From Amyelois transitella (lineage: Eukaryota; Arthropoda; Insecta; Lepidoptera; Pyralidae): 64,000 nucleotides of DNA. The translations under genes were made by a program, and so were the position numbers. Each line of letters opens with the position of its first letter. Positions within the stretch are counted from its first letter, which is position 1. The stretch covers positions 4,422,001-4,486,000 of the forward strand of contig NC_083526.1 in the NCBI RefSeq assembly GCF_032362555.1. Reading direction: 5' to 3'. Positions 57,582-64,000 of the stretch are shown here, piece by piece. The notes beneath the pieces were generated by a model. That model worked only from the letters and a program-made list of their open reading frames with translations, ran no database searches and was not told the origin of the DNA.

Positions 57582-59077
57582 AATACATATTTGTTTGTTT
57601 AGAAGGCTATGTAGTCAATCTTCCACAATACGGGGGGATAAAAATATTTGTAATTCATACTAAGTTTAAGAGCTTTCCAGATATGTAATTTTTAGGAAGA
57701 AGTAATATGTATGTATCTAATTGTGTTTTCGCAAGACCCCTTCGCCAAGTAGTTTTTTACACTGCGATTATTTCTAAGAGTGATAAACATTATCTAACTT
57801 TAGATCTTATAAAGCTATCCATGCATGGTTCATGGATAGTCTTATGAAATAGATTCATCACTTTTTTATATATAACTTACCTAGAATAACTGATACAAGC
57901 CTTTAATATAGAATGTATATTAAAGGCTTGTATCTGTTGTTTGAGGCATGTATAGGTAATATTATTGTGATATTTTCAATATGTTTGCCAGAATAAAGTA
58001 AATTCCGTTTATTTGTGAGTTTTATTGCTTCAATCCTGTTGTATTGGGAAATATTATTAGAAAAGCTGTTATTCTAATATAGAATAATTTAACCAATATG
58101 TGCCAAAGCCATCAATAATGCTAATCAATGGTTACCTAAGAAGTATTAACCTCTTTATTTCATCTTTCCTTTCGTCTCTCCTTCGCTGTGCTTCAGGGCC
58201 CGGGTCCTTCTTCGATATTTTTTTTTTCCACTTTATCCATTTCACTGTTGACCATGTTACATAGAGATAAAAATATGAATAAATGTATTTATTGGTATAA
58301 CGAAAATGGGATTTTTTTTGGGCATCTTCCCAATTCCATAAGAGCTCCGGACTAATGGGTCTACTTAGTAAGGTTTCATACAGAGAAAACGATAAATAAG
58401 TCTCAAATTATTCCGAATTTTATGGGTTAAATTTTAAACTTACTATACCGTTCCGCCGCATGCATTATCGTCTGAACATGCCCTTATGAGTCTGTGATTC
58501 GTTTAAAAATCATAGGTAAAGGGCTCATACAATAAAAAATAATTCTGAGTATTATTAAAATTTAATAATATCATTAAATGATTAAGTTTTAATAAGATTT
58601 AAGTTAAACTTGACTAAATGTACATAACAGAAATCATTTTGATTTTAAGAGTATAAAATATATATTATCATTATCAATTCCTGTAATCGTAACAGCCTAC
58701 ACTTTTACAGGAAAAATAGGGTTAAATATACATAATGTGATTAAGATTGAAAAAATGCATATCATTATATTAAACATAAAGGCTATTCAGTCTTTCTCTT
58801 AAACAAATCATACTTATCACAACATTTATGACTTACTTACTAAGAATACATAAAATCTTTGTATGTTAACAGATTATAAGTATATAGAAGTCTGCTACCA
58901 TGATTTGCAATCACACAGATTGAGCTAGCCTCATAGTAGGTCAGTTTTCTGATGTGGCTATGCAATATCATAAACAAAGCATGAGATTATATGGATAAGA
59001 TATGGACCAGTAAACTTCATCTACTAAGAAGTAAATAGGGTAGGGTTTGATTTGTATATTCCTTAATATATCAATAG
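57582..59077. other. intergenic between Prx3 and SHQ1, with a hairpin
   Basis: No exon is seen. A 19-bp perfect hairpin is at 57892-57934. The remainder is AT-rich. Confidence 0.5.
57892..57934. repeat. perfect 19-bp hairpin
   Basis: GATACAAGCCTTTAATATA (57892-57910) and TATATTAAAGGCTTGTATC (57916-57934) are exact complements around a 5-base loop GAATG. Confidence 0.93.
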
Positions 59078-59089
59078 ATAAGGCAAATT

Positions 59090-59347
59090 CGCCGTGTGGT
59101 TCCCGGCACAAATAAAAAAAAGAATAGGACCACACCATCTCTTTACCATGGATGTCGTAAAAGACGACTAAGGGATAGGCCTACAAACTTGGGATTCTTC
59201 TTTTAGGCGATGGGCTAGCAGCAACCTGTAACTATTTGAATCTCAATTCCATCTTAAAGCCAAACAGCTGAACGTAGCCTATTAGTCATTACAAGACTGT
59301 TGGCTCTGTCTACCCCGCAAAGGATATAGACGTTATTATATGTATGT
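59090..59347 (+). mobile_element. family A retroposon, full-length, 12-bp imperfect duplication
   Basis: It runs from CGCCGTGTGGTTCCCGGCAC to the TATATGTATGT tail. ATAAGGCAAATT at 59078-59089 and ATAAGGTAAATT at 59348-59359 differ at one base. All internal landmarks are present. Confidence 0.88.
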
Positions 59348-59359
59348 ATAAGGTAAATT

Positions 59360-60040
59360 TCTACAAGTTAGTTAAAAACTATTGCAAATGTAAACTGGAT
59401 TTCTGAATATCTTTTACAATGCATTTGCTCGATTTTTTATTAATTTTATAACAGCACATTTAAATTAGGTTAATAATAGCCTATTTTATTGTAAACTAAT
59501 AAATGTTAAATTTATCAGCTGCTGTGATAATATACAGCCTGCATATAACTATAAAGGCCATTTGAGAAGTGGTTGCATTAGAATCTTTGATACTCCTGAT
59601 AATGAAGTTATTTAGTAAGATTTTAATGCTTGTTATTACCATACAACACTAAATTAGCAAGCTGCAAGCTGAAGCAAGCATTTACAGCCCAATTTCTTTA
59701 GGTACTTACTGAAATAAAGGATATCAATCTTGATAGATTAGATAGGTCTTTTTGTTGCAAATACATTTATGAAATAAATTATGGTTGGTTCATAACATTA
59801 TATCTGGTATTTCTTTTTGCTTTATCGTCTAATGGCTATTAATTAATTTAAAATGTATTTTTCTACATGAAGATGTGTCAAAATTGCATGACCATCAGAA
59901 CCAACCTAAAAAAATATAAACCTAATTGCTTTTGGTACCACTACGAGTACATAGTGCTCCTTTGTAAACAGTAATAAAATAAAATCAAAGCCACTTCTCA
60001 TTTACAGGCCTTTACTTGAATACTAAAAGCTATCATACTG
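59360..60040. other. downstream region of SHQ1
   Basis: AT-rich sequence beyond the SHQ1 stop codon, read in the gene's direction toward lower coordinates. A reverse-strand AATAAA (TTTATT at 59485-59490) is a possible but distant polyadenylation signal. Nothing else is supported. Confidence 0.35.
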
Positions 60041-61459
60041 TTATAACGGATCATCATCCGAATCCAATTCATCTGAAGAGTCATCTTCACAACTTGAATC
60101 ACTACTTGTATCGGAACTAGAATCCGAACAATCTGAAGACCTACTTGAATCTGAAGTTTCATGACTCTCTTCCACATACGCATTATTCCTCTTTGGTAAA
60201 AGCGACATAGATGCCATTTTTAATGCCATTTTATTCTCCATTATCTCTATTTCGTCCTGCTGCACCATTTCAGCTGCAGATTCTAATTCCTCCAATTCTA
60301 GGTCAAGATCATTCTTTGCAATTTCCAAATTGGCTATATTATTGCACAATTCATCTAACTCGTCACTTCTGCATTTCTGTAGAAATATTAAATAATCTTT
60401 TATATATAATTGGTTAAGGATATATCGTGCGTCGTTACTTGAATTAAACATTTGATGTATTTCTATTAAACTTTTAATTATAAACTTCTTGCCTTTACGA
60501 AACAATGATACAAGATCATTTTTCACTTTGTTGCACAGTTCAAAGTTTCTGAAAATTGGATATATCAATGCCCTCCTGTAACAAGCTACTAGTGTTTCTC
60601 TTACGTCATTGAAGACACAAAACCAACTCAGTGTTGATGATAACTTATTAATGGTCCAGCTAGACTCTACAGTACTATCATTCAAAGTTGTTCTCTTATC
60701 ATAGCAATACCCATACAGAATATCCACTAACCCAAACAAAACTTGGTTGTACTCTTTATTATTCAACAAGAAATTCTTATTTGGCAATTCTTTCAATACT
60801 CCAACTTCATCCTCACTGAAATCTGATTCCACATTAAAGCCAGAAGAATCCCAAAATGGCTCAGATGACACATATGGACTTATAAGTTCATCATCAAAAA
60901 AATCTGCTAAATAATGATCTGATGAAAACTTGTTGTCTTCATACTCCTTTCTCAACTTATTTCGCTCATCCACAGAGACCTGCTCTGGCATTCTTAATTC
61001 AAATATCTGAGGAAATTCATTACCAATGCCATGAAATTGTGTCGTCAATTTATTAGCAAAGCCATAGCCAAAAGAATCAGTTGATTCATGGTTTTCGTTT
61101 TCATCGAAGGTTATTCCATCTTCTTCGAGCATCTCAACTAAACTGGGGTTGATGTCTGGTATATCCCGAGGGGCTAGAAGGCTGGTTATCATATCCAAGT
61201 TTTCGAAATACTCGCCTGGAGTTTCCTTAACAAATGTGAGGTTAAAATCTCCAGAATCGCATACATACGAGCCTTTTGAGCGATCATTGTCGAGAATTCG
61301 CCCCGGTAAATGCAGCCTCAAGAAGTATGGACTAGACACAAACAGGAAATTTTCTCCATCTACATCAATTTCAGTATCGCCAATATTGGTATAGGGCGCG
61401 TGAACGCTGATATAAACATTATTATCGTCCTGAGTTAGTTTGAATCGCGGCGTAAGCAT
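60041..61459 (-). CDS. SHQ1: SHQ1 homologue, H/ACA ribonucleoprotein assembly factor, intronless
   Basis: SHQ1 is a chaperone that binds newly made dyskerin/Cbf5 and blocks RNA binding until H/ACA snoRNPs and telomerase-type RNPs assemble. The 472-residue frame has an N-terminal CS/p23-like domain (about 1-95: MLTPRFKLTQDDNNVYISVH ... YFLRLHLPG). An acidic linker follows, then the SHQ1-specific helical domain (about 180-400) with YLADFFDDELI, QVLFGLVDILYGYCYDKRTT, STVESSWTINKLSSTLSWF and ACYRRALIYPIFRNFELC. The tail (433-472) is almost all Ser/Asp/Glu, a likely casein kinase 2 target. Human SHQ1 is longer (577), mainly in the C-terminal tail. The frame is uninterrupted and the first Met immediately precedes the CS domain, so the start is secure. 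Family assignment is from motif order, not an alignment. Confidence 0.92.
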   Translation of the reverse strand: MLTPRFKLTQDDNNVYISVHAPYTNIGDTEIDVDGENFLFVSSPYFLRLHLPGRILDNDRSKGSYVCDSGDFNLTFVKETPGEYFENLDMITSLLAPRDIPDINPSLVEMLEEDGITFDENENHESTDSFGYGFANKLTTQFHGIGNEFPQIFELRMPEQVSVDERNKLRKEYEDNKFSSDHYLADFFDDELISPYVSSEPFWDSSGFNVESDFSEDEVGVLKELPNKNFLLNNKEYNQVLFGLVDILYGYCYDKRTTLNDSTVESSWTINKLSSTLSWFCVFNDVRETLVACYRRALIYPIFRNFELCNKVKNDLVSLFRKGKKFIIKSLIEIHQMFNSSNDARYILNQLYIKDYLIFLQKCRSDELDELCNNIANLEIAKNDLDLELEELESAAEMVQQDEIEIMENKMALKMASMSLLPKRNNAYVEESHETSDSSRSSDCSDSSSDTSSDSSCEDDSSDELDSDDDPL

Positions 61460-62226
61460 GGTGATATTAAGTTGGTATTCAAAATAACCTCACAACATAA
61501 GAAGATAAATTTACCTTCGTTGATGTGAATTACTTGAAAAGCACAATTATATACACAAATAAAGTAAAAATGTGCTACTTTGTTATAAAATTCTTCATTA
61601 ATTCACAGCTTAATCGACTTAAATAACCCAAGCATTGTCCATATTTTCACTCACAAATTTTCTCATTTTGACATTGACAGTGATTAGCAGTGTTGTCAAC
61701 CCCAACCCGAGCTTTATAATATTGAAATAACCTGTTTCTTTTGAAATCTAAACCAACAAAGTTCAAGACGTTGCGGTCAGTGTTTTTGGTCGTACATATA
61801 TACATAGTACATTTCATCATCATCATCATTTCAGCGGTCCACTGTTGAATATGGGCCTGCCCCTCCCACATCCACCTAGCTTTCTCCGCGGACTTTATCA
61901 TCATCCAGATGATTCATCCATCCAATCGCGGGGACCGTCCAACGCTGCATAGATTTCGAGGTCAAAATTGAAAACTAATATGGCATAGATAAAACTTTGT
62001 AGATAAAACTTAGTGATTGGAAAAAAATCTCATAAGTTTTATTTTATATTTTAAAATAAGATCTACCTACTCAACCAAAGAATAATGAGAGGCCTGGGTT
62101 GTGCAAGATCGAATGTAAATGCAGCTATAGAAAACCTATTTAAACTTAGGTATTTCCGAAGACTATACCTTACATTACAAACAAACAACAATCAATGCTT
62201 TTTATTAAAATTATTATAATAAAAAG
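61460..62226. other. SHQ1 upstream region with a (CAT)n-associated repeat
   Basis: The SHQ1 promoter should lie in the AT-rich first few hundred bases. At about 61813-61945, (CAT)n is followed by TTTCAGCGGTCCACTGTTGA, ATATGGGCCTGCCCCTCCCA and CATCCACCTAGCTTTCTCCG. This is a repeat type common in insect genomes, likely a LINE 3' end. Confidence 0.5.
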
Positions 62227-62439
62227 TGTGGCGACATCTATACGCCACAAGTCACAAAAATAAAATCGCACTGTTTTTGACTAAAAGCGTTTTTAGTCAA
62301 AAACAGCGAAAGATTCCACGGATTGGAGCATATATACAACCTCCGACACAACATCTTCTGAGCCGCAGTTCCCCAGGTATAACACCCAGCTAGGTGGAAG
62401 ATCTTTCATTTGGTCGAGCCAAGCATCGCTCCCGCTACA
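62227..62439 (-). repeat. repeat E, copy 2, inverted relative to 41191
   Basis: In complement it starts TGTAGCGGGAGCGATGCTTG and ends GATGTCGCCACA. It lacks or alters a central segment found in copy 1 and instead holds a 16-bp perfect hairpin (62271-62306). Confidence 0.75.
62271..62306. repeat. perfect 16-bp hairpin inside repeat E copy 2
   Basis: CTGTTTTTGACTAAAA (62271-62286) and TTTTAGTCAAAAACAG (62291-62306) are exact complements with loop GCGT. The matching part of copy 1 (near 41350-41385) has one arm-like string (GCTGTTTTTTGACTGATAGCG) but no hairpin. Confidence 0.9.
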
Positions 62440-62453
62440 CAAACATATCTACA

Positions 62454-62528
62454 TATATACATACATACATATGGTCACGTCTATATCCCTTGCGGGGTAG
62501 ACAGAGCCAACAGTCTTGAAAAGACTAT
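62454..62528 (-). mobile_element. family A retroposon, 75-bp 5'-truncated copy with 10-bp duplication
   Basis: It holds the tail, GGTCACGTCTATATCCCTTG, GGGGTAGACAGAGCCAACAG and the stem-loop AGTCTTGAAAAGACT, then stops. CATATCTACA is duplicated at 62444-62453 and 62529-62538. Confidence 0.92.
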
Positions 62529-62538
62529 CATATCTACA

Positions 62539-63228
62539 AATATGGCTAATATAACATTGGTTTATGCAAATTCTTGAATCGAATCTCAGAAGTGTTACCT
62601 CACACTTATGAGATTCGTTTCAAGACTTACAAACGACTGACTAATTTAACCTGCTGAATTTGTAAGTAAACTATTTTTGGAATCCTTAATAATATTATCT
62701 AAATAGGTACCTAGTACCACACGCAAAGTTTTTCAATTCCAGTAATAGAAACAAGACGTATGGTTTTTCTGTTTATACGTTTTTGGATTTTTACCATTGT
62801 AATGAAATAATTTTGATGAATTCTAAAAGCTGTAACACAGAACATTCCATTATTTTCATTATAACTGTATCGCGTTCGATCCTTACCATTTTTAAGTTGG
62901 CTTTATACTTTTGGTCGCACACCTTACCATTTTAAAGTTGGTTAATTATTTGTTCAGGTTTTTTTTGCGTTTTCATATTAATAAAATTTGGCAACCCATC
63001 CACCTACGCAATTTGACTTTGACAGATAACACAGAACCAAGTCAAGGTTTGCAATTTTCGTGCAATTTTAAATTTTCTTGCCGAATTGATTGTCAACATT
63101 ATCAAATTAGTGAATACAGAAAGGATTCATCTCATTTTACCTACATGATACTAATGAAACAATTTTATTTTCATGTGCTCTATTTTTGTGCAATAAACAT
63201 TTCTGTACAGTGATATTTTTGATCAGCA
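62539..63228. other. intergenic, possible 5' region of a gene to the right
   Basis: No exon is supported before 63229. The string ACCTTACCATTTTAAAGTTGG-like sequence occurs twice (62883 and 62921), a short direct duplication. Confidence 0.35.
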
Positions 63229-63262
63229 ATGCCCGTGGGCAGAAAGCGGTGGAACCTTCATG
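63229..63262 (+). CDS. possible first coding exon of an unidentified gene (partial)
   Basis: An ATG in good context (CAGCAATGC) opens MPVGRKRWNLH and is followed after 34 bases by a strong donor, G|GTACGT. It would be a phase-1 first exon with the remainder beyond the window or in undetected downstream exons. The short length makes this weak, and no product can be named. Confidence 0.22.
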
Positions 63263-64000
63263 GTACGTATTCTTACATTTTTATTCAAAAAATTGACCTA
63301 AATTCATGTATTAAGTCGTACGTAACATTAATATCTCATAATAAACTGTTCTTTCGTAAGCGATGTGTATTATAATAGTTCTAATTTGATATTGTCACAC
63401 ATGAAAATTTAGTGCAGCCTTGTAAGTGCCTGCCTATCCTTTCTTTTTTGATTTACGAATACGAATCTACCGACCCTAGGTCCCAAAGCATAGCACCAGA
63501 GGACGGAACTGAAAAGTGGTGAGACTAATGAGAGTGTAACATAGTTTTGAAGTTTTCACTGTGACCATATGAATAATAATGTACCTTCTTTAAATGTGAT
63601 TTTAAGTTGAACGAAATTCTGTGAGGTAAGTTGAACTATAATTTGAAATCATGATTCAGTTTGAGTTGAGGCTGAAGGAAATAGATTATAGTTGTTCCAT
63701 GTCTTTACTATGTCTTAATACTTACTACCTCAAGGAGGCTGCAACTATGGGAATTAAAAGAGGATAGTAGATAACAATAAGAACTACAAATATCTTATAT
63801 TAAACCCGACCTTTTTTTCTGACATACTATACCTTTTTACTTTCCTTGCATTTATTTAAAAAAACATCCATTTAAAACACATTCATAACTCACTTCATGC
63901 AAGCTTGCCAGTTTAGGGTACTCTTGGCCTGACCTTTAACCTGGGAACTAGTACTTTTTAAAACTGTTTCCTCTTCAGATGGACCACAAGGATCTCTGCG
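63263..64000. other. right edge of window, family B trace
   Basis: At about 63880-63950 a minus family B fragment (ACATTCATAACTCACTTCATG, GGGTACTCTTGGCCTGACCTT) encodes part of the LINE C-terminus. The rest may be intron of the candidate gene starting at 63229. Confidence 0.45.

Noticed and set aside
60211..61394. Plus-strand open frames across SHQ1
   Set aside because: Antisense shadows of the SHQ1 coding sequence.

Overview
This window reads as nuclear DNA of a ditrysian lepidopteran (moth or butterfly). It is AT-rich and intron/exon structured. It is packed with short retroposons carrying (ATGT)n tails and with tRNA-derived SINEs, and the protein genes look insect-like. The order is inferred from gene similarity and repeat style; the species cannot be named from sequence alone.

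Layout. About 1-41 kb is gene-poor. It holds dispersed repeats, one degenerate pogo-type DNA transposon (9766-11061), several perfect hairpins, a cluster of TATCGATA sites near 30.7 kb, and one weak two-exon candidate gene (3800-4249). From 41 to 62 kb lie three confident genes. The first is an intronless mitochondrial class II fumarase (41651-43156, +). The second is a multi-exon mitochondrial 2-Cys peroxiredoxin of the Prx3 type (54528-57135, +). The third is an intronless SHQ1 homologue, an H/ACA RNP assembly chaperone (60041-61459, -). A possible first coding exon of another gene sits at 63229-63262.

Repeats. Family A is a ~240-275 bp retroposon with 20 or more copies or fragments, several with clear target-site duplications. 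Family B is the 3' end of a LINE, including a reverse-transcriptase-side C-terminal fragment. A and B share a near-identical 3' end and (ATGT)n tail, which suggests that A is mobilised by B. Family C is a tRNA-derived SINE; one copy is split by a B insertion flanked by a 10-bp target-site duplication. Families D, E, F and H are further dispersed repeats. The letters are labels used only here.

How the genes relate. Fumarase (TCA cycle) and Prx3 (mitochondrial H2O2 removal) both act in the mitochondrial matrix, while SHQ1 acts in cytosol/nucleus. No operon-like link is implied. Prx3 and SHQ1 are convergent, with about 2.9 kb between their stop codons. I found no sign of a bacterial-type system, a CRISPR array or an rRNA gene. 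The most unusual structures are the A/B shared tail, the iterated 17-bp motif in the pogo-type element, and the short perfect hairpins.
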